From the NCBI GenBank assembly GCA_027578915.1, contig JANBTT010000048.1, forward strand, positions 52,425 through 116,424: a DNA stretch of 64,000 bases, given 5' to 3'. Position numbers and translations under genes: made by a program. The stretch is from Coemansia sp. RSA 1200 (taxonomy: Eukaryota > Kickxellomycota > Kickxellomycetes > Kickxellales > Kickxellaceae). The notes under the pieces are model-generated. The model was not told the DNA's origin, searched no databases, and was given only the letters and a program-made list of their open reading frames with translations. Positions 1-8,209 of this stretch are shown here, piece by piece (position 1 is the stretch's first letter; every line of letters begins with the position of its first letter).

Positions 1-425
1 GTGGATCTGTTGTGCTAAATCTCCAATTTCAAGCTCACAACCTCAGCGACGTTTTCCTTTTTATTCTTGACGAGCCCTGGGGTTGGCGGCAGAACCCCTC
101 TTAGAACAGACGAAGGGGTTTTCTTTGGCCTTCCAATGTCTCTTCTTTCTTTTTTCCCCCTTTATGCCCGCATTCTGCATACTGGTGATTAAACCCTGTG
201 GAATTTGCTCTTGCAGAAAAAAACACCTTGGCATCATGTTGCCTTTCATGCTAAGGAGCTTGCGGCTGAGCTTGTACTTGTATGTGTGCCCTTGCTTTTT
301 CATATTGCACGTACTAACGCCATTTTCACTTTTGACATGTGCTCTCTGCTTCTCTTATTCTCTCTTGCTCTGCGCCTCGACCAATTGATATCTGTTTGCT
401 GGTGGCAGATAATAGAACTTTCAAA
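1..425. promoter_or_regulatory. Upstream and 5' leader region of ARF1
   Basis: No coding exon is supported here. The stretch is pyrimidine-rich (many CTTTT and TTCTC runs), as is common upstream of highly expressed fungal genes. A good 3' splice site (TGGTGGCAG just before 411) lies a few bases ahead of the ARF1 start, so a 5'UTR intron is possible, but I cannot fix its donor from sequence alone. Confidence 0.4.
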
Positions 426-971
426 ATGGGACTCAACTTTTCCTCCATCTTTGACAGGATCCTGGGCAAGCAGGAGATGCGCATCCTTATGGTTGGGCTG
501 GATGCTGCAGGTAAAACCACGATCTTGTACAAGCTGAAGCTGGGCGAGATAGTCACCACGATTCCCACCATCGGATTCAATGTCGAGACTGTCGAATACA
601 AGAACATCAGCTTCACGGTGTGGGACGTCGGAGGTCAGGACAAAATTCGCCCGCTCTGGCGCCACTACTTCCAGAACACGCAGGGAATCATCTTTGTTGT
701 CGACAGCAACGATTTGGATCGTATGACCGAGGCTCGTGAGGAGCTGCAGCGCATGCTGAACGAGGACGAGCTCCGCAGCGCTGCGCTGCTTGTGTTTGCA
801 AACAAGCAGGATCTCCCCAACGCTATGGATGGCGACCAGATCAGAGATGCGCTTGGTCTGCGCTCCCTCAAGACCCGCGAGTGCCAGATCCAGAGAACAT
901 GCGCAACAACGGGCGACGGCCTATACGAGGGCCTTGACTGGCTGTGCCTTACGCTCAAGAACAGCAGATGA
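426..971 (+). CDS. ARF1: ADP-ribosylation factor 1 (small GTPase)
   Basis: A 181-residue protein, exactly the usual ARF length. ARF-GTP recruits COPI, clathrin adaptors and lipid-modifying enzymes to Golgi membranes. Visible features are Gly2 in MGLNFSS (N-myristoylation site), the P-loop GLDAAGKTT near residues 24-32, switch I with PTIGFNVE near 47-54, switch II WDVGGQ near 66-71, NKQD near 126-129 and the base-binding CATTGDG near 159-165. The ATG at 426 is chosen because it gives the canonical myristoylated N-terminus. The frame is open upstream to a non-ATG codon at 339, but that extension has no ARF character. The coding sequence is intronless and G/C-richer than its flanks. Confidence 0.96.
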   Translation: MGLNFSSIFDRILGKQEMRILMVGLDAAGKTTILYKLKLGEIVTTIPTIGFNVETVEYKNISFTVWDVGGQDKIRPLWRHYFQNTQGIIFVVDSNDLDRMTEAREELQRMLNEDELRSAALLVFANKQDLPNAMDGDQIRDALGLRSLKTRECQIQRTCATTGDGLYEGLDWLCLTLKNSR

Positions 972-1439
972 GCCCAGATTTAGTTGCGCTCCGCCTCCCT
1001 TGTCTTGTTGTTGCTTCTCGCCCGCTACTATGCGCCTGCTAGCCACTGCACAGATTGGGATGGTCTGTGGTAGCGCTCTCTTTATATTCTCCTTTTTCGT
1101 CGATTGCAATTTCGTTCTTTATTCCAACCCCAGGGCGCTTGGGCGTGTGTGTGTTTTTTTTTTGTTGCAACTTTTGGCGCTAGAAAAACTTCAGCATCTT
1201 TTATTCTTTTTCTCTGCATCGAGAGTACCTGCTATGCTATGCCATGGCATAGCAAAAAGCGCATACACCCCAAGAATGGGTGCCCTTTCCACCATTCTCT
1301 ATATAAAAGAAAACATCCTTTGTCAGTTCTGCGTGAAATGTATGTTGCCATTATTTCTGAAGTGAAAAAACAGAGCGAGTGGTGAAAAGTTCTAATGATC
1401 AAAAGACACCAACTATCACGGATAACGAGCTGGATGAAG
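972..1439. other. Convergent intergenic region
   Basis: This is the 3' flank shared by ARF1 (plus) and the secreted protein (minus). It is T-rich with homopolymer runs near 1150-1160 and a short palindrome, GCTATGCCATGGCATAGC, at 1235-1252. No credible coding exon or RNA gene is seen. Confidence 0.5.
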
Positions 1440-2165
1440 CTAGAAGCGGCTCTGACTAACTGCCAACGCATACTCTATCAGCTTTTCGATAGATGGAACA
1501 GGCATCTTTGATACAGCATCGTCGGCGCTTGAATGCAACGGCGGCTGTTGCTGAATCCCTTGCGCTGCCACAATAAGTCTCCTAAGCTGCTCTGGAGACA
1601 AGGATGACAAGACCGACAGAGCAGCAGTTTGCTGGGCGGTAAGAATTGGGCCGCCTGCGGACTGGACAGCAGGCACTGGCGGCGGCAGCAGCTGTGGTTC
1701 GGATAACGGCCGTTTCCTAGCGGCCTTGTCATTGTTAGAGTTGATGACTATAGTTACGGGAGCATTTAGAATCGGCATTATGTCGTTGTTGTTGCCACTA
1801 ACCGCCGTGCCTGTGTTGTCGGTCATCTGCGTGTCGCCTGGATACTCAGTGCTCGAGTTGTCAATGTTGGTGCTGTCGTCAATCTGGGCAAAACTATTCC
1901 CAACAAGGTTATCTGCCTGCCTTTCCAGTGGTGCAGTGTCCACCCCTGCATCGGGCGGATCTGCCCAGACATCTGCTGCCCCAGATCCAGAGCCGCCATC
2001 AAAAGAGGGGTCGAACGATGCGTCAAGACCAGAGTCAAGAGCATCTCCCGAGTTTTCAGTAATCTCCGTCTGGCGCCTCTCGAGAACCGAACCTGGGAAC
2101 GGCGCAGCCCGAGCAACGCCAAACAGCACAGCAAATACCACCGGCGAGAGATGTAAGTAGTACAT
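1440..2165 (-). CDS. Predicted small secreted protein, disordered, with a dibasic site
   Basis: Function not recognised. The ATG at 2165 opens with a hydrophobic segment (LSPVVFAVLFGVARA) ending in a plausible signal-peptidase site, ARA|AP. It is soon followed by LERRQ, which could be cut by a Kex2-like protease. The frame is open upstream, but that extension would bury the signal peptide. The mature part (about 215 residues) is Asp/Ser/Asn/Gly-rich, then Pro/Gln-rich, and ends in a short predicted helical region (LSSLSPEQLRRLIVAAQ) that could be folded. There is no Cys pattern and no GPI tail. It could be a cell-wall or matrix protein or a secreted propeptide. Confidence 0.7.
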   Translation of the reverse strand: MYYLHLSPVVFAVLFGVARAAPFPGSVLERRQTEITENSGDALDSGLDASFDPSFDGGSGSGAADVWADPPDAGVDTAPLERQADNLVGNSFAQIDDSTNIDNSSTEYPGDTQMTDNTGTAVSGNNNDIMPILNAPVTIVINSNNDKAARKRPLSEPQLLPPPVPAVQSAGGPILTAQQTAALSVLSSLSPEQLRRLIVAAQGIQQQPPLHSSADDAVSKMPVPSIEKLIEYALAVSQSRF

Positions 2166-2622
2166 TAAACAAAAAAACCTGAGGAAATAGTACGGGAGCC
2201 TGTGCAAATGTTGCTCTGGTATATTATAACATAAACAAGACAAGGAGGTGTAGAGAAACGACAGTTTCAGAGCACCACCATGTACTGATACAAAAAAAGA
2301 AGATTTTGTATAGAGAGGCAGATTATTTGACAGCTAGTGGAGGACTATCACCGATGTGGCTTTCAGAGTCTAGCTGCAATAAATGCCGCTTGTGTATGTT
2401 TGGGTGAGTTTGTAGAGAGGGAGGGAGGAAATGGCGTAGGAGTTGAGAAAATATATAAAATATAAATATGAAGGGAAAACGTAACAGGACGATATATGAC
2501 TAGGACATGGATAGGAATGCGTGAAGACGTGAAGGCGTGGCAAAAAAAGGAGTGAAGGTAGGACGGTCGATAGAAGAGGTGGACGGCGTTTGAAATGCTA
2601 GCGAAATAGGATTAAAGGAACC
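2166..2622. other. Intergenic region
   Basis: Upstream flank of the secreted-protein gene. A/T-rich, with a TATA-like run (AAATATATAAAATATAAATATG) near 2448-2470. I see no coding exon or structural RNA. Confidence 0.4.
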
Positions 2623-3646
2623 TCAAGAAGGGAAGTGTGTCGATGGCTGGGTCGAAACAAGCAAGCCATGTCGGCGCTTTCGGGACCGCAACAGTCTACA
2701 GACAGCAGAGCCTCGGGCTTCTGCGCTTTTAGGGACAGTCTGTGGCTGACTTTGTATTGAGACATGCCATTGTTTTTCTAACAAGCGTGTCATTGTCTCT
2801 ACACGCTTCTGCATTGTTGTACGAACACGCTGTAGCCAATGACCATTGCTGCCATTGTTGACTGAGCAAAAAAGCATGTCCAGGATAGGATATCTTCTCG
2901 CACATCTTTGCTGGTATTTGAGAAAGGCATCGTCCGCAAACCCTTGGAAGAGCATGATCGGGTCTGCTCCACTACACAAAGGTTCCGGTCGTACCCTTCA
3001 AGATGCAGCGCTAACTCGAGCTTTTTGCCATGCGAATGCAACAACTCAGCATATTGTGAAAGTAGGCAAGACTAAACCAGCAGTTATAGCCAAAATAAAA
3101 CACCCTGAATTTTCTAACCCTAGGTTTATTTAAATAACTGACATCAGCAACTGGAAAAACTAAAGCTGAACAGCATCAGCTTTGAAGTGATGTCGCGTAG
3201 ACTGGAACATATCACCTTAAAGCGTGCACCCAGAAGCGCTTGCTTCTTGTCACTGCTTTTATTTATTTTTATTTTTCCATTTCCTGTCTCTTTTTTATTT
3301 CCGACTTTTTGTAATTCCCCTCTGGCTAAATCAAAACGCCAGACTTTTTTTTCGCGATACTACTAGCAAAGAAAGGCGGGAAAGCAGGAAAGCAATAGCA
3401 CGACCACATAACCACGAGCACAGCCTAGATAGCAGCCAGACGTGAAAATGCGCAAAAAAGACAAGACCAAATTCCCTGTGGTAGGTATAGCAGAAGAGTA
3501 CACCACCACTTGTAGCTAGTAACTGGGGTTTGTAAACCTTTGCTAGGCCCCAAGAGAGCGGCTGCATGCGAACGTGCTAGTAGAGAGAGTCGTTTCTGTC
3601 TCTGTGCTTCGACCTTGAGCTTGTCAAATTCACTTGGTGTAAACAT
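2623..3646 (-). pseudogene. Doubtful minus-strand spliced gene or decayed gene
   Basis: Not recognised. Several pieces look protein-like but do not join simply. The first piece begins at an ATG at 3646 and reads MFTPSEFDKLKVEAQRQKR, followed by an Ala/Leu-rich helix, to about 3545. The second follows a TTTAG acceptor near 3074 and includes AELLHSHGKKLELALHLEGY. The third, in another frame, runs from about 2979 to 2623 and includes FADDAFLKYQQRC and RVRTTMQKRVETMTRLLEKQ. The second and third pieces overlap, with too little room for an intron between them. So this is either a pseudogene with a frameshift, an alternatively spliced gene, or a chance open frame. The first piece lies inside the NC2-alpha intron on the opposite strand. 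Transcript data would decide it. Confidence 0.3.
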
Positions 3647-4247
3647 TTTTACTTATCTCCATGACTAACCGTTGTTTCTGCTGCTTTTGCCTTATTGGGG
3701 GGAAGTTGTTTGGATATAGGCGCGTATAAAAAAGATCATGCAAATGGACGAGGAGGTTGGCAAGATGGCCCAGGCAACACCGATTCTCATATCCAAGTCG
3801 CTGGAGCTGTTCATGCAGTCCATCATCGACGACGTAGCCAAACACGCACGTGTGTGCAATGCGCGGAAGATATCGACTACGCACCTCAAGCGGTGCATCG
3901 AAAACACGGAGTGTTATGATTTTCTCAAAGACATTGTGGAGACGGTTGCCGACGACGGCGATGGCGGCGGCGTTGAGGCGTGTGTTGCGAAGGTAGCGGA
4001 GCTGGGCAACGCTGGCGGCCAGGATACACAGGCGCCCGATGTTCTGGGAGGCGGTGGCGGCGGCGCTCCGCTGTCGATGATATTGGACGCCCCGCCAGCA
4101 GACCACGCGGCAGATCTGTCAGCATCTGGCGATGATATGGATGGTGATCCCGATTACACACAAAGATCATCAGCGTCTTCAGGCCGCGGACGAGGTCGAG
4201 GCGGCCGAAGCCGTGGGCGCCCACGACTCGTCGCTGACTCCTCGTAG
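3448..4247 (+). CDS. BUR6: Negative cofactor 2 alpha (NC2-alpha/DRAP1, Bur6-like), two exons
   Basis: Histone-fold protein that pairs with NC2-beta and binds TBP on DNA, repressing or tuning RNA polymerase II initiation in the nucleus. Exon 1 is 3448-3480 (MRKKDKTKFPV) and exon 2 is 3720-4247, beginning ARIKKIMQMDEEVGKMAQ. The intron, 3481-3719, has a GTAGGT donor and a TATAG acceptor and is phase 0. The joined product is 186 residues. The histone fold spans roughly residues 9-90, with the typical FPVARIKKIMQ start and a second helix around SLELFMQSIIDDVAK. The tail is Gly/Asp-rich and ends in an Arg/Gly run (GRGRGRGGRSRGRPR). The exon-2 frame on its own starts at ATG 3738 and would lack the first histone-fold helix, so the spliced model is clearly better. 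Confidence 0.92.
3481..3719 (+). other. Intron of the NC2-alpha gene
   Basis: GTAGGT donor directly after the GTG codon ending FPV, and TATAG acceptor directly before GCGCGT. Splicing restores the conserved PVARIKKIM histone-fold start without a frame change. Length is 239 bp. An opposing open frame starting at 3646 lies inside it. Confidence 0.9.
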
Positions 4248-4470
4248 TGCCAGCACAACCCCTCCCTCCATCACCACCACGCGCTTCTTCTTTCATTTAC
4301 ATACTTTGTTTCTTCTTTATCTGCTTCTTCTAGCCCATGCTTTATTAAAACTACTCCATCGCTATTACCCGAAAGTAGTAAGTGTGCAGCAGCACGCATG
4401 ATAGCACAACGCAACGAAGGCAAAGAAAAAAGCGAGATTTCGAGTTGGCTCACAGGCTGCCACTTCTGGG

Positions 4471-6744
4471 CTAGGAGCGACGAGTACTACGCTCGTCCTG
4501 TGGCGATTCCTGGCGAGTGCGCTGCTCTGCATCTACATCGAGAGACGGTTCTGGGTGAGAAGGGACTGGTCCTGGCTGAGGTGACGCAGGGCGGGCGTCG
4601 GAAGAGTGGTTGTCAACAACCCTCCAGTTGCCCATAAAGTGCGCCAGGAAGCCGCCCTGATCCGGATCCACCCAGTTCTCAGAGTCGGAGTCGGAGTCTG
4701 GTCCGTAGTTCCTGACAGCCGTGGGCTCGTTATCGGGGTTATCATCGGAGAAGTCGCTGTCCAGATCGCTGTGGTGCGCATGGAAGGCGTGGTCGTTGGC
4801 GGCGCCAAAGATTCCAGCAACCAGCTCCGGATGCACGACAGGCCCAGCCATCAAACCAGGCATTCCCATTGTGTGGAAGTTGTTGTCTGTGTTGGCGACA
4901 GGCGGCCAGAAACCGCGTCCGCGCTCCTGCGGCTGCATATGACCAAACATCGGATTGGGAATTTCCATAAAGTCCACCATAAACGCGCTGTTGCGCATCC
5001 TGTGCTCGCAGACCTGCACCGGATAGCACGCTGTCAGTTGCTTGAGCGCCCTGCTCAGATCGCCTGCGCCTGTGTCCTCTGCAACGCGCAGCAGGTCTTC
5101 CACAAAGTCAGGATCGGGAATCTCTGTCTTTGTCATGTAATGCTCTCTGTTCTCTTTCTCGCGTTGGCTTCTCTCGCATTGGCCAATGTGCGAGTGTGTG
5201 TGCTGGAATATGCGCTTCTGGCACAGCTGGAATAGACGGGGAATCGCTAGTCTGGATGCCACTCCAAGGAGAACTATCCACCCATCAAGGTCTAGCAGGC
5301 CATCATTGGGCACACCGCTGGTATACAGGTAGTTGACTGCCAGACGCACAGAACCGTACGCCATGCCATCCAGCACAACCTTCTTAGACGCACTCTCTGT
5401 CATTGACGAGCCTAAAAGTGCTGCAAAATAGTCGCTGCCTGCCGCTAAAACACCTTCGTGTGCACGTATTGGCGGCTGCAGACTCCCAACTGTGTTCTCG
5501 GGATCATTGACACACACTGTAAAATTGCAAGTGCTGTCATCAACCCTTGGCTTGCCACTCTTCTGTCCGGATCTTGCTTCTTCTGTGTCAAGTGCATCCG
5601 ACAGCTCTTTGGACACGGGATCCACTCTAATGCTGCTAGCAAGCTTGATGCGAAAGTCCAGCCCGCAGCGTGACATAATGCCTACGTCTTTTACACGTCC
5701 ACTCACAGGTTTCCTCAGGCTCTGCCGGGCAATCTGGACTTTTTGCCATTTGTCATCTCCTTCAGAGGCGGGAGAAAGCGACACTCCTAGCTCAAATCCA
5801 TAGCCGTCTTCGACGTACTGCGTGAGGTCAACTGCCAAAAAGGGAACAGTGTGCGCAATGTACTCGTTGTTTTCGTCGCTCTTGGCACGGTACATCAGAA
5901 TCTGGCCGCGGTACTTTTCTAGAATGCCCTCGCGGGTCTCCGAGGCTGGCATGTCATTTGAGCCATCCCTATCTGTTTTGGGAATCTCAGGAAATGCTGC
6001 TGCCTCTTCGGCTGTCAGCATCCGATTGGGAATCCGCGTGTACTTTAGCTGTGCCAATGGCCTGATGTACCACTGCGCCTCTGCGCTCTCTGAAAACACC
6101 GATGTACTGAGCACCGCATTGAACTTCCTGACAATGCATCTCGATTCGATATAATTGAAGCGCCACATCATTGCAGACGCCATACCCGGCCGCCTCATCT
6201 CAATCGGTGCAATGTATGCCATTAACCAGTCGTGCTCCACCTTGCGGAACACATTGAGCTTTGCAAGCATACCGCGGTTCCATGCCTTTATAAACGGCAG
6301 GGGAATCCCGTTCATGTAGTACTCGTCATCTGCGGAGCTATAAGAAATGCGGCTATCCCATTCCTCCTTCGCCGGCTGTGCTTCAATGTGTTGTGTGTTA
6401 TGCAGAAAGCGGGTTAGGCTGGATGACACTGGCGCTTCGCTTTGGTATAGAGCCTTCCATACGTTAAAATACCCGCAGGGCAAGTGTATTTCGACTTCGC
6501 GCTTAACAACTCCCCACCCCCCACCCCCCTCTCTGTCTGCTGCGGATTGGGGATTCTCAATCTTTGGAATGCTGGGTTCATAAAGCTCCACCTCGTTTGG
6601 ATAGTGCATCGGCTCATTGTAGTGGGGTTTGAGAATCCCGAAGTCAATTACACTATCCAGTGAGCTTTCAAAGATAGACTTTATCTTATTTTCCTGCAAA
6701 CCACTCCAGTCAAGGTGAATCGTTGTATATTGTCGTGAACCCAT
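4471..6744 (-). CDS. BTB/POZ-domain protein
   Basis: A 757-residue protein. A BTB/POZ fold is seen at about residues 402-515: it starts at FTVCVND, has the RAHEGVLAAGSDYFAALL core helix pair, then VRLAVNYLYTSG, and ends with the LFQLCQKRIF helix. Such domains dimerise or act as adaptors to Cullin-3. The N-terminal 350 residues are a folded-looking region with several VEIHLP/WYIRPL-type strands and could be MATH-like, though I cannot confirm that. The C-terminal 150 residues are Asp/Ser/Pro-rich and disordered. Start is the ATG at 6744 (MGSRQYTT); the open frame extends three codons further to a TTG. A Gly/Trp-rich insertion near residues 72-82 reads through a G/T-rich repeat and may be lineage-specific. 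Confidence 0.8.
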   Translation of the reverse strand: MGSRQYTTIHLDWSGLQENKIKSIFESSLDSVIDFGILKPHYNEPMHYPNEVELYEPSIPKIENPQSAADREGGGGWGVVKREVEIHLPCGYFNVWKALYQSEAPVSSSLTRFLHNTQHIEAQPAKEEWDSRISYSSADDEYYMNGIPLPFIKAWNRGMLAKLNVFRKVEHDWLMAYIAPIEMRRPGMASAMMWRFNYIESRCIVRKFNAVLSTSVFSESAEAQWYIRPLAQLKYTRIPNRMLTAEEAAAFPEIPKTDRDGSNDMPASETREGILEKYRGQILMYRAKSDENNEYIAHTVPFLAVDLTQYVEDGYGFELGVSLSPASEGDDKWQKVQIARQSLRKPVSGRVKDVGIMSRCGLDFRIKLASSIRVDPVSKELSDALDTEEARSGQKSGKPRVDDSTCNFTVCVNDPENTVGSLQPPIRAHEGVLAAGSDYFAALLGSSMTESASKKVVLDGMAYGSVRLAVNYLYTSGVPNDGLLDLDGWIVLLGVASRLAIPRLFQLCQKRIFQHTHSHIGQCERSQREKENREHYMTKTEIPDPDFVEDLLRVAEDTGAGDLSRALKQLTACYPVQVCEHRMRNSAFMVDFMEIPNPMFGHMQPQERGRGFWPPVANTDNNFHTMGMPGLMAGPVVHPELVAGIFGAANDHAFHAHHSDLDSDFSDDNPDNEPTAVRNYGPDSDSDSENWVDPDQGGFLAHFMGNWRVVDNHSSDARPASPQPGPVPSHPEPSLDVDAEQRTRQESPQDERSTRRS

Positions 6745-7101
6745 TTTGAACAAAAGTTATATACGTAGCTTGTAACAGAGGAAAGGAAGAAGGTTCTGAG
6801 CAAAAAGGAAAATATTCTTGTTTAATAGCTGTACCAATATATTTATAAAATAGAAAAGTTGAACAAATGGAGATGATGATAAAAGGAAAAAGAGATTGAA
6901 GGAAAAGTCGGTGGCGGTCGCACTGCATTACTTTCCTGGCAGAGAGCTGGGTTATATTTAAAGATTTGCAGCATGACGAATGGGCACCCGTCCCCCCATC
7001 CTTGTTTTTTTATTGTATTGTCAGCAACGGCGGTGTCAATACATGTGGCGTTTATTCTTCTAAAACTTTGATGCAATGGCAGCAAAAGAAGCACACGTCA
7101 T
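6745..7101. other. Intergenic region between the BTB gene and GET1
   Basis: A/T-rich upstream region of the BTB gene and downstream region of GET1. No gene is seen. Confidence 0.4.
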
Positions 7102-7731
7102 TCACATAGCTGCTCCTAGAGCTGATGTGCTTGCCAGGACCGGTGCACTTTGAGCTGGTGCAGAAAAGTCGGTTGGCCGTTGCGCAATTGGTTTTAGCAC
7201 CCGATTAAACGTTGCAGCAATGTGCTTGCACACACGGTTGCATGCAAGCGCCCAGACCGTGACGCTGACAGACCCCGTTGGCGCGGCTGGAAACGACAAG
7301 AACCACAAAACCGGATAAAACCAGTTTTCAGGCACGTAAAACACAGCACGGCGATAGTTGTAGATGTTAATCAAGGCGCGCAGTCCATATATAGCCGCAC
7401 GGAGAACGAGGTTGACATACAGCTCAAATGCTGTCCGCTCAATCGCTAGATCGCTCGATGCTTGCTCAAACTTTGACGACACAGCATCCAGTCGGCGGCG
7501 CATCTTGGCCCATCGCGCAAACTCGTCCACCGAGCTTACTGTCCGAAGATCGCGCCGAAGCTGGATAATCGAGTCCTTCAGCTGGAGACGTTCCGATGCC
7601 TTTTTGTTTCCAGTGATGTTGCAGTATGTACTCCAGAGCATCTTCGCAATAGTCCCATACCCGATCCCGTCTATGAGGCTGGAGACAGCCTCCAAAATGA
7701 ATATTGCCACAATAAGGAATCCCGAGGCCAT
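7102..7731 (-). CDS. GET1: Get1/WRB, ER receptor subunit for tail-anchored protein insertion
   Basis: Get1 pairs with Get2 in the ER membrane, accepts tail-anchored proteins from the ATPase Get3 and inserts them. The 209-residue product has the family order: a first membrane segment at residues 1-20 (MASGFLIVAIFILEAVSSLI), a cytosolic coiled coil of about 43-102 rich in Arg, Glu and Leu (RRDLRTVSSVDEFARWAKMRRR is its conserved core), and two C-terminal membrane segments around 105-125 and 140-165. A short Ala/Pro/Ser tail follows. Start is the ATG at 7731; an in-frame TTG seven codons upstream is not used. No introns. Confidence 0.9.
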   Translation of the reverse strand: MASGFLIVAIFILEAVSSLIDGIGYGTIAKMLWSTYCNITGNKKASERLQLKDSIIQLRRDLRTVSSVDEFARWAKMRRRLDAVSSKFEQASSDLAIERTAFELYVNLVLRAAIYGLRALINIYNYRRAVFYVPENWFYPVLWFLSFPAAPTGSVSVTVWALACNRVCKHIAATFNRVLKPIAQRPTDFSAPAQSAPVLASTSALGAAM

Positions 7732-8209
7732 TATGAGTGCTGTGGTGTGCAAGGGTCGCGTTGTTGCGTCTTATTGCCAACCTCTTGTAAGTAAGATTAT
7801 CTGGCAAATGCAGAAGCAGTGGCCAGGAAATAGAAAAGAACTGTCGTAAATCTCCTTCGTGAAGGAATAGCAAAAGACACAAAATAAATGAATTAGCTAA
7901 AAGCAAATAAATACGCGACAATAAGGACCGAAAAAGTAGAGGAATGAAAAAGAAAATTATTTTTGAAGAAAAAGCACATAGAAATTCGAAAAACCAAAAG
8001 TGTAACTTTTAGATTAAAGCCATGGCAAAAAGTTTGATACGCATCTCTCAAAAGAACTAAACTGGCAGTGGTGGCAGAACTCTTCTGGATCACGCACACA
8101 GATCATATATTCACACAAAGATAGCTGCCGCTTGTAGATGACTGTGGAGACGAAAAAATATAAAATAAAAGGAAAGAGATGGCTCTCGATCCACTCAGTC
8201 AAAACAGAT
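7732..8209. other. Intergenic region between GET1 and the TTC7/Ypp1 gene
   Basis: A/T-rich upstream flank of GET1 and 3' flank of the Ypp1-like gene. No coding or RNA feature is supported. Confidence 0.4.
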
